Source: Rhynchopus sp. YZ270_cl-10 (taxonomy: Eukaryota > Euglenozoa > Diplonemea > Diplonemida > Diplonemidae). Taken from it: a stretch of 64,000 nt of DNA. This document shows, one piece after another, positions 12,248-23,384 of this stretch; the first letter of the stretch is position 1, and the number at the start of each line of letters is the position of its first letter. The notes under the pieces were generated by a model. That model made no database searches. It was not told the origin of the DNA and saw only the letters and a list, made by a program, of their open reading frames with translations. The stretch is from the NCBI GenBank assembly GCA_964035575.1, contig OZ037845.1:372001-436000 (forward strand). The letters are read 5' to 3'. A program made the position numbers and the translations under genes.

Positions 12248-12541
12248 CTACACGCCCCAGAGAAGGGCTTGCCCTGATTGATCTCCCCCACCCGCGAATG
12301 CTGCCTGAGTAAAAAAACTTGTATCACTGTGTCCTGTCTGGGTATTCTGTTCTACCGCTACAACGTGAGGTCGATGCGCGAACGTGTGGACATGGCGCGC
12401 GGCGACAGGAAGAGCCTCCTGCAGGAGCTGCGCACTGTGGAGGAGCCGCACAGCTCAGAGGACACATACTGCGCTGCGACGCTGCAGGATGCGGTGAGCC
12501 ACACCACCTCTGGCTGTCTGCAAAACAGAGGCGCCCGCTAA
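12248..12541. other. GC-rich island with coding look, possible gene fragment
   Basis: Within the AT-rich desert, about 250 bp has balanced, codon-like composition. A plus frame (12278..12541) has a charged stretch from RERVDMARGDRKSLLQELR onward and ends at 12541; a minus frame is open too. I recognise no family. It may be an exon remnant or a captured fragment. Confidence 0.25.
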
Positions 12542-12991
12542 ACCCACATGCGTCGGTCTACTTCAGTACAGCCAGAAGATTCGCTACGCATTAGTGTAAG
12601 AGGAAATGCTTAAATAGAACGAATGAAAAACCCCCTTCAGGGAACGTTTCTTGCAGGCACTATTTTTTCTCTCCATCTCCGGGAGAGGGGTGGGGTGGGA
12701 AATATTAACAGTATGACATGAATCGTTCGATTTCATTTTTAAAGAATAGAAATCAATCAAATTAAACCGTATTTTTGTTTAGAGTTTTGTACTGTGAAAA
12801 ACGCACGAACATCGTCTGCCTGGCGGTGTTTTGTCAGGGCAGACATAGTTTTTTTTTTTTTTTAAATGGTTTGGGAAAATACTTTCACGAGGCCGGGAGT
12901 GAAGTAGACCGCTAAAGTATAGTCATCACACCCAACACTCAAGAAGCGTAGAACTCATAGGAAGAGGGTGAAAAAGAGTGTTTGAATTTAA

Positions 12992-14358
12992 CCCTTTAGA
13001 CCCGAAGCCAGATTTTCGACCCACTTTTGAGTTTTGGTTTTGGGGGCTCTCCAACCGGTAAAGGGATCCCAGATGCAAATTTTTAATCGTACCTGGCCGC
13101 AATTGAAAGATTTTGAACACGGCTTTCAATTCCATTATTTTAAGTTTTTTTTCGCAAAAAAATGTTTTACTCAAAATGAGGTACGCATAAAATCCATCTT
13201 TTGGTTTTTTACTGATCCTTCCGGCAAAAAAAATCACCGTAAATTATTGCTGTCCGAAAATGGCGTTATTTGAAAGATTGGCCACAAAATCTTTTCAAAG
13301 AAAAAAAAATCGAGCAAAAAGTCCTAGTAGAATCCAACTTAGATGAGTGTAGCTCTGTTAGCAGCATGTTTAAAAATCGATTTCCCTAACGATTTACACT
13401 GAAACACCACTACACACGTAAAAAGGCGATTTTTTTCACGTTTTTGGGCATCTACAGGTCCGAAACACCCCCAGAATGGGTCAGAACTACCCTGTGTGCC
13501 GAAAATTCACAAAAAAAGCACCCTAAAATGCGAAAAAATAGTGAAAACCCGGCTTCTAACGTATTTTGGGTGGTAATAAGGCAAAGAATAGTCAGAAAAA
13601 CAGTGATTTTGGTGGTGGTTCTCACGGACTTCCAAAGTGCACTCAGATGCACAAAAGTTTTCGATTCTTGCTTCTTTTGACAGATTTGACATCAAATCTT
13701 TCCAAAAATGCAAAAATCTTTTCACGAAAGTGAGTAGACCCCTACTTATCAACCCTACTAGCCTTACGACCTTGGCAACGTACAACCCGTGATTTTGGTG
13801 GTAAAATCACACCAAAATCCGAGGATATCACAGATGCATAAAAGTATTCGATTTTGGCGTATTTTGAAAGATATGAACGAAATCTTTCCACACAAAAAAG
13901 TGTTTTCACGAAAACGACTAGAAAAATTCTTATCACATGGCGGCTCTGAAAAGTGACTTTTCCCCGTACTTTTTCATGTTCCCCGGCATCCAAGGAAAAC
14001 CCAGATGCATAAAAGTGTTATTAGATGGCGTATTTTGAAAGATCGGCTAAAAATCTTTCAAAATATAAAAAAATGTTTTTCTGAAAATGAGTAGAACCCC
14101 AGTAATAGCCTAGTGGCATTAGGAGGGTTATTTTAGGGGGTGTGGGTCAAAAAACATGATTTTCCGTGGCAGCTCCGCCTTCCCCCCAGCATCCAAAAAA
14201 ATATCAGATGAACAAAACTTTTCGATTCTTGCTTCTTTTGAAAGATCGGCGCAAAATCTTTCAAAATATAAAAAATGTTTTCCCCGTTTTGAGTAGAACA
14301 CTCCTAATTGTATGGCGCCATTCGGGTGGCCATATATGGGTATCTCGGGTCTAAAGGG
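12992..14358. mobile_element. piggyBac-like non-autonomous element with TTAA borders
   Basis: TTAA stands at 12988-12991 and 14359-14362. The ends are inverted copies of CCCTTTAGACCCGA. TTAA plus CCC-starting ends is the piggyBac signature. No transposase frame exists; most of the interior is an irregular array of repeats of roughly 165-205 bp. Confidence 0.8.
13060..14340 (+). repeat. Internal tandem-like repeats in the piggyBac-type element
   Basis: Units share CAGATGCATAAAAGT, then TTTTGAAAGAT, a short spacer, AAATCTTTCAAAA, and an AAAATGAGTAGAA-like end. Copies of the GAAAGAT box lie near 13107, 13272, 13675, 13866, 14037 and 14240. GAAAGAT and ATCTTTC form a small hairpin in most units. 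Confidence 0.7.
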
Positions 14359-15482
14359 TTAAAAATAAAATAACATAAAAATACGCAGTCGCGAATACAA
14401 AAAAAAGAGGTTTCTACGTCAAGATATACGGTACCTCCAAATATGTGGCGTCCAAAAAAAAAGGCGACAAAATTTTGCAAAATAAATCCGCAAATAAATA
14501 TGCCGAACTTATTTTGTATGTCAAGTTTTCTTGGAGCAATGTATACAGTAAAAAAAAGACGAGATTATTTCCCCATATCAAAAAAAAAAAAAAAAAAAAA
14601 CACATTCAAAAAACAAAAAAACAAAAATAGTCACAACACTTCCCCTCTTGTAGGAAGAGAAAAAAAATAGTAACTCTGATAGGCACAGTAAAAGGGAAAA
14701 TTTTCTGTTAATTGCTCAATTACCCTGTTGGAGGGGTGATTGTCGACCGTATCAGGAACTATTTCTCCTTTGAGCTTTAACTTAACGCTTGTAGGTATAA
14801 AAGTATGACCAAAAAAACACACACCAGCTTACGTCACTTCAAACATACGCTGGTGAAAAAAGAATATTTTAAAAAAGAGAAGTTGAAAGTGCAAATGCCT
14901 CACCGTTCATCGGCGGACGCAGGCACTGCAAATAGCTCCACATTTTTTTTTTTTTTCATTTTTTTCCAAAACAAAGAAGAGAAAGCACAAGGAAGTTCCC
15001 TGAAGAGACATCCAATATTTTTTTTTAGAATTAAACTTCCCTGGATTTTTTTGTTTTGAAAATTCCGGGTACGGAAAATCCCTACAGTAGGGACAAAGAA
15101 TTGATTCACAATTATTTTTTAAAAAAAATGCAAAAAAGGCAAAAGACAAAATAAACCGTAAACTCATGGGGAATGTGACATGCATGATCTCGACACCCTC
15201 TCTCTCATGCTTTACTCATCAAAAGTATTTCAACATTTGCAATCAATAAATTGATAGCGGAGGAGGAGGGAGCAACAAAAAATGTTCCCTCTTTCTTTTT
15301 CATCAAAAGGAAAAACTGTAGTTGCATGCAGGCACCTCCGACTGACCCACAATACCAGCCCCAATATTAATTCGGACATCAAAAACGAATGTCCAGTGGG
15401 TCAAAGAAGAGAGCAGTCGAAATGTACCTAAAACGCAGAACGGTCGTACTCATGTAAAGGATGGGGTGGGACATGAGTGCAT

Positions 15483-15580
15483 GACCGTGAAGTAAACGAC
15501 ATGATTTTTTACTTCACTTTACATGTAAAACACATGTCATTTTTGTAAAGGGCACATGTCATGTCATTTACTTCACCGTC
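15483..15580. mobile_element. 98-bp foldback sequence
   Basis: The left arm GACCGTGAAGTAAACGACATG pairs with its near-exact complement at the right (about 19 of 21 bases). The interior holds more ACATGT and TTACTTCAC copies. Confidence 0.55.
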
Positions 15581-17335
15581 GCGCAAAAAAGGAAGCTTGC
15601 GGAGGAGGGGGTGGGAGGACAAAAAAAAAAAAACACTCTGATGCTATACGCGGCTCTTTTGAGAGAGTTTGTTTTATTCCCTTTTTTTTTGAGCACCATG
15701 AATGCTTTTTTCTTTCGCAATCAGTATACCCTATCTTTACGGGATGAAGAGGAGTAAGGAACACACTACACAACTTTCTGATTGCAAGATACTCAAGACA
15801 ACACGGAAAGGGTATCTCCCTTTTAGAGGCAGTAAAAAAAAAAAGAGAAAAAAATTGGAAGATTGGCATCGCTTCTTTTTGCTTAACCTCTATGAATGGC
15901 TAAGAGGGAAAGAAAGTGGAGTTGCAAAACGTGTTTGGGACACAAGCAGGGTACTTTTTTTTTTGCAACCTGGTTGTATTAGTGCAGACACCCCGAGGAT
16001 GAACTCCACTATATTTTGTTGGTATTAGTCCGGTATGCTGTAGGATTTTTCGGAAAGAAAAAAAATAGTAGGATCGGTAGAAGCAGGGTTGTTTCATTGA
16101 TTGCAAAAAAACACACGGTGCTGTTAAGATCTTTGAGCAAGAAGGAAAGCTTGATGAATGTGCCTCTCGTGCACACACATCTTGAAACGGCGGCAAAAAT
16201 GAGTATATAGGCTGTGTCTACGGACATCAAAAAAGTAAGCAGAGAAAGAGAAAGGTTGTACGATGAAAGGGAATTTTTTTAAAAAAGTGAAGTAGAACTT
16301 AGAGATGCATCATGGGGGGAGCAGACTTCACTTAAAGCAAATTTTTTTTTACTTAAAAAAATCGTTTTCGCTTCGTTGAATAGCGCAACAGGAGGCGTTG
16401 TGTGTGCGATGATTTCTGTTTTTTTTTTTTTTTTCTCTCTTTTTTTTTTGATTTGAGTTTAGAAAAATGGAGTTATGTCAACTCCAAAAATACCTACAAT
16501 TTTATCTAAAAAGTTTAGAAGATGAACCTAAGCTTCGCTTAGTCAGATCGGTCGCTGTCGCACAGTCTCAACCGTATGGAATTGGTTTCATATCAGAAAA
16601 AGGTGGTAAAATGAACATAATTGTTGTCGTCACAAAAAAAATGATAAATCGATCCTGCGTATATCCAAGAACGTTCGTGAATATTGTTTTAAATTGTGTG
16701 TCGTTTGAGGATTCGAAAACAGCTTGGTGGACTATTCTTCCATGAGCAAAGGGAAAAATAAAAAAACAGCATTTTCAACATAAGGGATCAATAAAAAAAA
16801 TGGTCCCATCTTTCTGTGGTATGTTTTGCAAAGCGTAAAAAAAGGGGAACAAATTGAATAAAAATGCGCAGAGATTAAATCGCTTTTTTGCCATATGTGT
16901 AACTTACTTTGCTCTTCTTGACCCCGGGAAATACCAAATAATTGAGCTAGATTCCCAACATAACACAGAGCCGTACATTACATCCGCCATGGCATAACAT
17001 ACTCCCTCTCTTCGAACACAGTCGAAAACAAAGGTAGGGTTATAAAAGCAGATACACCCAAGAATATTTTGAGTTGCATCACATCATCTGACTTTTGTGA
17101 CATTTTTTTTTTGCAAATTTCTTCGCATAGTACTGTCAATAAAAGGTTGACTGAAAATACAACAGCCCTCTCGTGACAGCATGCTCGAATAAAAAAAGAG
17201 AAGTTTATACGATGAACTCTTGCACTCTCGCGCTTAAAGCCACCTTAAAACAATACAGCCTTTCTATACACAGATCAGACACAATGGTTAATTTATGGTT
17301 CAAAATCACCTTTTTTTTTCCTTTGATATTTTGTT

Positions 17336-17446
17336 GGATTACCACCTGATTTTTATAGGCGCGTAAAGGCCCGTATAGGCCAAACCCCACCCATTTTTCC
17401 CAGCCTTTACGCACCTATACGCGGAGTAAAAATCGGGTGGGATTAG
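17336..17446. mobile_element. Foldback sequence of about 110 bp
   Basis: CCACCTGATTTTTA and TAGGCGCGTAAAGGC on the left match, inverted, CCACCCGATTTTTA and TAGGTGCGTAAAGGC from the right. No flanking duplication was resolved. Confidence 0.55.
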
Positions 17447-17756
17447 TGTAAGCTGCCATTACACGACAGTCTTTTCACTGCAGAAACATTGGCAAATTCC
17501 ATTAACTCCCCAGAAAGATACCTCCGCAAAAAAAAAAAAATCCTTGGAAAGAGAGACAAAAAAATAAAAAAAAATTGACTTGAAAAAAAATACAGAGCCC
17601 CTTTTGTGACTGTGTACATGATAAAATATGGTGGTTTCTTTTTTTCTTCTTTCTTTCATTCATTCTTTCATCTTTTTAAAAGGAACAATGCAAAAAACCA
17701 TCCCTCAAAATCCACATCAAATACCCCCCATCCAACCTCATCCACATTCTTCGTTT

Positions 17757-20700
17757 TTACCTACCAATAGAAACGATGACTGTATCTGGTACTCTTCCGC
17801 CAAAGAGACAGCCTTTATGGAGGATTGAGAGGGATTCGCTGCCAACTGGGTAGACTGAACCTGCTATAGATATTTCTAATGTTGGGCGGGAGATGAGCGA
17901 GGTGAGGACACCACACATCCAGCTGCCTAGCGTCGCACCACGGGGGCTGACTGCAAGACAACGCTCAAGGGTGGCGGCGATTGTTGTAACATCGCGACCA
18001 CCCCCTGAAGTCAATCCCGCGCTTGCCTCTGGGGACATATCAGGTTTGAACAGTGTTTGCAGTACTTTTTCTATGCCTTCGACAGTGTCTTCCTTGATTT
18101 GTTGTAACTCGTACATCCATTCTTTTGAGGTTTCTGCAGTGGCCTTTGCTTCGAGGACAACTTCGGTTTGAATTGGGTGGTCCCTCCCGGCACAGCCGAC
18201 GACATCCAAAAACGGAGCGTGAATGAAAAATGAGGAAAGCGATTTGAAGCTCTGCAACGTTGTCGCGGAGACGACAACCGGCGCGCCGCATGCCTGCGCC
18301 ACCCTCGCTAGCGCATCTGCATCTTGGATAACCCCACCTAAAATTTGAAACGTCCTCCCCGCGGCCGGTCCAAGCAGACACACATTCGACATCGCAGAAC
18401 TCACACCACAGTGGTATCCTTCCGTCCCTAGAGACGATGCCACTTTTAATGCTTTAAAAATCGCGGCAGAAAAGGGGATACTTCCAACCGCCCCCCAGGT
18501 TGCAGTAAACCCCCCTTCTGTTACACGGTGTACACAACCGCGCATCGCTTCAACCTCTCTGTAGCAGTGCGCCAGCATTTCAGAGTGCATCCCTGCGCCT
18601 CCGTCGTACGTCGTGAGGGTCTCTTGGGAGAGGTGGGAGCGGACAACCAGAGCGACAACCTTGCGGTAACCATTCATTTCATTGCTAAGATCGAGCGGCG
18701 GGTGGGCGTGGGTGTATACTGTCGAGGAAAAATGCGTTGTAGATCCAGTCTCTGAGCGGTGGCCACCTTCCTCACATTCTACATACTGCCCAGGCAGGGT
18801 AGGGGTTGGGTGCGACACTGTCCCATCCCGCGACGAACCGTTTGAGTGTGACCTCACCCGCTTCTTCCTCCTCGCGCGCAGCTTCTGCACTTCATATACT
18901 GTCGGGTCTTCTGCGGCGAAGTCTGGTAGCATATCGTCCCCTTCATCGACCCCTTTCCTCTCTGTGAGTGCCTGCAGCACTGCAGAAGGGAGATACGGTT
19001 TGAAGGAAGACAGGTTTTTGAGGAGGTCGCGAAACGCAAGAATGAGGGATTGGGGGAGACCGGAGTCGCTTCGCATTTCTGCGGTGCAAAGAAGCCGTTC
19101 CGCTTCGTCAGTGTCGAGCTCTACGAGCGCTGCAGCGATGTCCTCCGCAAGCTGGATGTATTCCCGCACATCTTCCCCTTCCACATATCCAACGAAAAAC
19201 TGCTTCATTTGCTGCATTGCCGACGTCGAATGCGCGATGGTGAAAAACGCTGTCGTCGCATCACGCCCCAACGCATTCTCAATAGTGGCCACTCCACCAG
19301 GATGCCTCGCAGGGAAACTGCCCAGGTCATAGACCTTCCCTTCCAGGATAAGCCATGGGTCACGCAGGGTATTATGCGAAGCAACCTCCTGCAGAGAGTA
19401 GTACGGTGTATCAGGGGTGCAGCATTTCACCTTGTTGAGGGTGACCTCGCGGAGTACAGCGCTGCTTCGGCGTTTTGCGGCTTCAAGAACAACAACCAAA
19501 ATAGTTCCGGTAATGATAACAACATAAAAAAGAACGGTAACCTCAACACAATCAGATGCAGTCCGTTGAAGTGCTTTCATTCCGGTAGAGCATTGTATGG
19601 CAATGCAAATTAGGGTTGACAATCCACAAAATCTGTGGATAATTCCTCCTAATTTTGAGGCCCGTCCGACCCGAAGGATGCCAAGGATAATGGTAATACA
19701 CATTACCGCGAGGGTGATGTAGCCGGAGACTCTGTGGCCGGTTTTGTCAGCTTCGGCGCCGTGCGATGAGAGATCCTTTGCTGCGATGGTGATGCCTGCT
19801 GCCATGAAGGAAGTTCCTAAGAGCACGAATAGAATATGACACACAAACCCTGGACCATACGGGTACACAGAAGAGTTGGAAATGCGGAACACCGGCTTTG
19901 CGTAACGCTTTGCCAGCACCGCTAGCACAAAGCACGCCAACGCCACCACCATCAACACCGCATGCCGACGACGGTAGTCCTGCACTGCGCTCGCCTCCTC
20001 CGCATTTCCATCAATCAGGTTGATTGTCAGCCCCTTCGATTGTGTCGGAAGATGCTTCTGCAGAGACGTCGACACCAAATCTCTTGCAACAATAACAGGC
20101 AAACGGTGTGCATCAAATAAACCCGTCAAATTCATTTTCAACCGCACAATACGGTTTCCATTGGATTCTTCGAAGAAGAGGGGTCCTAGAAGAGCACCAC
20201 CTACCTCTGGAAGCGGAACCACCTCAGACATGGTGCGTCCGGTGATCATGTAGGCAGAGGTTCCTCCGTCGTGGGTGATGACAGCGTTGTTTGCAGGGGT
20301 CATTGTGTTCGGGTTTTCTGGGAAGGCGATTCCCAACCACCCGAGACCTACCGCATCAACCAATGCTATGTCGACCACCCCAGTGGTGCTTTCGTGTGTC
20401 CAATGAATGGACAGACCTGATAATCCTGTAGGCACCTCGCAGTTGTAGGTTTGGTGGTGGTCTCTCATAATGTTAGAAGGGTTGCAAAGGAAATGGGTGC
20501 GGTTTTTATCAGTGAAGGGGCAGTTGGAGTCCTCTGCTGAATATTGTGGAAGCCCGTTTTGGACTAATTCTGCCCAAGATTTGGTGTAGACCTCGAGAAA
20601 TGCGGTGTTGTTTTGTGCAAAGGTTTCTACCACAGCTTTGGTCTGCGCATTGTAGAGCATAGCGATATCTGACGCAAGCAGCATTAACGCTCCAGAGGAA

Positions 20701-21527
20701 AACACCACGTCACCATTTGACTCGTTTTCGTACCGCGTCCACGGCAGTTCCACCAAATTCCGGTAGTATTCGTTGTCGAACACATCGGGCGCTGCAGTAA
20801 ACCGCCCGGACGCTCCTGAGTTGTCATAATGCATGCCCCCTAGGGCATGACCTCCCATTGCCGCAACAAGCTTTTCGACAAACCCTTCCGAGTAGACCCC
20901 ATCCTCTGGGGTCGTATCCTCTGACGGAAAATACTTCGCAAATTTGAAGAAAATCGACTCCATGAGAGGCTCCATTGAGGCGGAGCTGTTGTCCGGGGCA
21001 ACAAACTTTGGGGGGAGGCGGTTAGGCGCGCAGCGTTCCTCTGCGGCAGCTTCATGAAAGTCACGGCGACCTGGTGTGAAGGGCAGTTCATTTGACCCAC
21101 GCTCTTCATGGATAATCGCCGCAACAATTTGTGTCATATCCGCAAAGCTGACAAATGGAAACCTCGCAACCAGCTTTGATACATAGAACAGCGCCTCTGA
21201 CAGCCCTGCATTGCTCGGATCGCTCCGTTCGGGGTCCATCCGGATGCATCCTCCGTTCGTTCCCCCAGAGGGTTTCACTGCTGAATTGAATGTCCCCGCG
21301 CTGTGCCACGCAAGCCGAACAAACGCTGCCGGCCCCACCACACCCCCTTCATGAAAATACCCATCCAACTCCGCCGTCACCCCCACTACCACCGGAGCAT
21401 ATTTCGCGATACATGCCACACGATGTGCCTCATTCGCTACCTCCTCACAGAGGAGCACCCCATGCGCAACGTTGATAAGCAGAAGCACTGTCGTCAAACG
21501 CAGCATCGCAAGAAGTTGTCGTCCCAA
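17757..21527 (-). CDS. Multidomain membrane redox protein: heme peroxidase, DOMON, cytochrome b561, cytochrome b5, cyclase-like
   Basis: 1256 residues. A signal peptide (1-23) leads into a class I heme peroxidase domain (about 30-330) with the distal RLAWHSAGT box (W74, H75) and a proximal His in MGGHALG (H227). A DOMON domain follows (about 365-480, GWLGIAF). Then come hydrophobic helices of cytochrome b561 type (about 522-680) with histidines in VCHILF, TGHRVSG and IHRFCG. A cytosolic cytochrome b5 (about 705-790) has HPGG (H742) and H766. After a charged linker comes a degenerate class III cyclase-like domain (about 955-1125), then EWMYEL at 1136-1141. The layout suggests electrons move across a membrane between cytosolic cytochrome b5 and an exterior peroxidase; that is inference. 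The cyclase-like part lacks clear metal-binding aspartates, so a sensing or scaffold role is likelier than catalysis. The start may be Met8. Confidence 0.9.
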   Translation of the reverse strand: MGRQLLAMLRLTTVLLLINVAHGVLLCEEVANEAHRVACIAKYAPVVVGVTAELDGYFHEGGVVGPAAFVRLAWHSAGTFNSAVKPSGGTNGGCIRMDPERSDPSNAGLSEALFYVSKLVARFPFVSFADMTQIVAAIIHEERGSNELPFTPGRRDFHEAAAEERCAPNRLPPKFVAPDNSSASMEPLMESIFFKFAKYFPSEDTTPEDGVYSEGFVEKLVAAMGGHALGGMHYDNSGASGRFTAAPDVFDNEYYRNLVELPWTRYENESNGDVVFSSGALMLLASDIAMLYNAQTKAVVETFAQNNTAFLEVYTKSWAELVQNGLPQYSAEDSNCPFTDKNRTHFLCNPSNIMRDHHQTYNCEVPTGLSGLSIHWTHESTTGVVDIALVDAVGLGWLGIAFPENPNTMTPANNAVITHDGGTSAYMITGRTMSEVVPLPEVGGALLGPLFFEESNGNRIVRLKMNLTGLFDAHRLPVIVARDLVSTSLQKHLPTQSKGLTINLIDGNAEEASAVQDYRRRHAVLMVVALACFVLAVLAKRYAKPVFRISNSSVYPYGPGFVCHILFVLLGTSFMAAGITIAAKDLSSHGAEADKTGHRVSGYITLAVMCITIILGILRVGRASKLGGIIHRFCGLSTLICIAIQCSTGMKALQRTASDCVEVTVLFYVVIITGTILVVVLEAAKRRSSAVLREVTLNKVKCCTPDTPYYSLQEVASHNTLRDPWLILEGKVYDLGSFPARHPGGVATIENALGRDATTAFFTIAHSTSAMQQMKQFFVGYVEGEDVREYIQLAEDIAAALVELDTDEAERLLCTAEMRSDSGLPQSLILAFRDLLKNLSSFKPYLPSAVLQALTERKGVDEGDDMLPDFAAEDPTVYEVQKLRARRKKRVRSHSNGSSRDGTVSHPTPTLPGQYVECEEGGHRSETGSTTHFSSTVYTHAHPPLDLSNEMNGYRKVVALVVRSHLSQETLTTYDGGAGMHSEMLAHCYREVEAMRGCVHRVTEGGFTATWGAVGSIPFSAAIFKALKVASSLGTEGYHCGVSSAMSNVCLLGPAAGRTFQILGGVIQDADALARVAQACGAPVVVSATTLQSFKSLSSFFIHAPFLDVVGCAGRDHPIQTEVVLEAKATAETSKEWMYELQQIKEDTVEGIEKVLQTLFKPDMSPEASAGLTSGGGRDVTTIAATLERCLAVSPRGATLGSWMCGVLTSLISRPTLEISIAGSVYPVGSESLSILHKGCLFGGRVPDTVIVSIGR

Positions 21528-21960
21528 GCCTTAAGAGAAGAGAGGCCAGAAGGGGAGGGGAGCAAGAGGGGGAGGGCAGGGAAAAGGAGTACTACAGAGC
21601 CTACTGCATATACGAAGCGAATTGAGGGGGGTGTCAAAGGGGGTGTTCGTCAAAACAGACGAAACGGAGGGGGGAGAGAAGAAGATGTTCTGTGAGGGGG
21701 GTGGTGGTGGTGGTGGTGGATGATGTGCGGAGAAAAGATTATTTGGATATTTATTTCGAGGTAGGTGTATCTACAAAAGGGGTTTCTAAAGGAGGGTCCT
21801 TTCGTTGGTTCGTGTTCGGAAAAAATGCACTCGAATCCTTTGGACAAAATGTCAGAGCCAAAAGGCTGTAGGGTGTTATGTCTGTTGGCATAGTAAGAAA
21901 AGGGTGTGGGCATAAATCAGACAGAAGAGGCTATGATGGCATAGGGTGTAGTAGGCAAAA

Positions 21961-22031
21961 AATCTCGCAATACTTAGCGGCCCTCTCGAGGTTTAGGAAG
22001 GAAAGCCACGGAGGTATTTGAAGCTGCTTGT
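21961..22031. repeat. 71-bp near-identical spacer element, copy 1
   Basis: It matches 31019..31091 with about two differences. It holds CCCTCTCGAGG, a small hairpin like those in families A-D, and ends GGAGGTATTTGAAGCTGCTT. It lies in the spacer upstream of the peroxidase fusion gene. Confidence 0.7.
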
Positions 22032-22222
22032 GTGGGTACTGTTGTCAGTAGGAAATGTGCGTCAGTTAGAGTCGAATGCTTTGAGTGGGAGAGAGGATAA
22101 GGGTGAGGTGCAAATGGAAAATGAAAAGGATTCGTTTTCTTTTGAGCATGACTTCTTCCAAGAGAAGGAAAGTGTGCAATTAAACGGTATGTGTGGCAGG
22201 TACATGCAAGAAAAGAATAGAA

Positions 22223-22266
22223 CGTTGAAAAAGGTGACGAAAGCCTCTCGTGCTCAGTCACTTTCA
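22223..22266 (+). repeat. Family A hairpin repeat, extended copy
   Basis: Together with 23660..23730 it shares a longer block than the family core: TGCAAGAAAAGAATAGAACG, then GTTTGAAAAAG-like sequence, the hairpin, and CAGTCACTTTCAACAGACG. The two copies bracket the theta-class GST gene. Confidence 0.65.
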
Positions 22267-22688
22267 ACAGACGTGTGTCATAAAAAGAAGGAAACAGGTA
22301 AAATAACCCTATGTCGAGTTAGTAGCATCGGTTAGCAGGGTGGGGAGGGGGAACGTGACAGTGATTTTTACATTGGGTGTCAACATCACGTTACTTTCCT
22401 TTCCGTTCCCACTGCTGATGCGCGAAGCAAACAAACAAACAAACAAACAAACATAGACGAACGGACCACACTTGAGGGCCACGCAGGTCTGATCAGAAGA
22501 GTGAAAAAAAGGTGTGTGAAAACGAAGACAAAAGTGGAGTTAGGGCGGAGATAGAAAGAGAGAGACATCTCAACGAACAGTTAGGATGGCTCTCGAAAGA
22601 GAAGCGTGGGATAATGAAATCCCCAACAAGACAAGAAAAGAGAAATAAATTGAAATTGCAGTCTGACTGAGGCCACCCTTTTACCTTC

Positions 22689-23384
22689 CTACTTCTGGGC
22701 AGCAGCAGCCTTCTTGGCCTCAATAGCAGCCTTGATTCCTGCTGCATTCTTCAACCACTCACCAGACTTCTGGAAGTTTGCACTGTAGCCCTCAACAGAC
22801 TTCAACCGCTCAATGTAGGCAAGGATGGACGGGTATCCCTCCAGCAGGTTCTTCCCAATTTTCCCCTGCACAAGGAGGAGCTGGTCCACCTCAGGTGCGA
22901 ACAGGAAGTCCGCAATCGAGATGTCGTCCCCAGCCACGAAGTTCTGCTTCGAGAGGAGGGTGTCGTACAGCTGCAGGGTCGGGGTGACCTTCTCGATGCC
23001 TGCCTTGAGCAGGGCGGGGAACTCCTCGGCAGACGCAAAGAAGCAGTGGGTCACAACCTCGCCGCTGATCTTGCGCACTCTGGCCAGGTTCCGTGCCACA
23101 AACTGCATCACCTTCGCCTGCTGCTTCTTGTCCTTCGGCACAATGGCGTGTCCCTCAGCAAGGTACTGCAGGATCGCAGCACTCTCCTCCAAGAAGAAGT
23201 CGCCCTCCTCGTACGACGGGATCTGGCCGGCAGGGAACTTCGCAACGTAGTCGGGGTGCTTCTGCTCCCCCTTCAGCATCTCAACCGTGCGCAGCTCAAC
23301 ATCAGACTTCGCGTAGGCAGCAAACCACGAAACAGAGCGGCAAGGCTGCGAGAAGTCGTGCGAGTTCAGGATTCCGGTCGGCAT
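22689..23384 (-). CDS. Theta-class glutathione S-transferase
   Basis: 231 residues, a usual GST length. The N-terminal thioredoxin-fold half reads like theta GSTs: SQPCRSV near residue 12, KGEQKHPDYV, and LEESAAILQYLAE for glutathione binding. The C-terminal half is helical, with the N-capping SIADFL box. The protein probably conjugates or transfers glutathione in the cytosol. The last residues (EAKKAAAAQK) are alanine- and lysine-rich. It differs in class from the three tandem GSTs at 27.6-30.9 kb, so it is not part of that duplication. The start at 23384 gives the expected N-terminus. Confidence 0.92.
   Translation of the reverse strand: MPTGILNSHDFSQPCRSVSWFAAYAKSDVELRTVEMLKGEQKHPDYVAKFPAGQIPSYEEGDFFLEESAAILQYLAEGHAIVPKDKKQQAKVMQFVARNLARVRKISGEVVTHCFFASAEEFPALLKAGIEKVTPTLQLYDTLLSKQNFVAGDDISIADFLFAPEVDQLLLVQGKIGKNLLEGYPSILAYIERLKSVEGYSANFQKSGEWLKNAAGIKAAIEAKKAAAAQK

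Larger units (their letters stand above)
1614..17756. other. 16-kb gene-poor, repeat-rich block
   Basis: No convincing gene was found between the NDH2 gene and the peroxidase fusion gene. The DNA is AT-rich with many A or T runs. It holds hAT-like, piggyBac-like and foldback elements and many short hairpin repeats, listed separately. Open frames of 60-135 codons here are low-complexity and lie partly inside repeats, so they were not annotated. One GC-richer island at about 12.25-12.54 kb is the only stretch with a coding look. Confidence 0.7.

Noticed and set aside
12992-14358. CRISPR-like regular repeats
   Set aside because: Unit spacing is irregular and whole units are homologous; TTAA borders with inverted ends show a transposon.
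16467-16745. Plus-strand frame of 92 codons starting MELCQLQKYL
   Set aside because: Its middle is translated from a family A repeat (CTAAGCTTCGCTTAG) and no family is recognisable.
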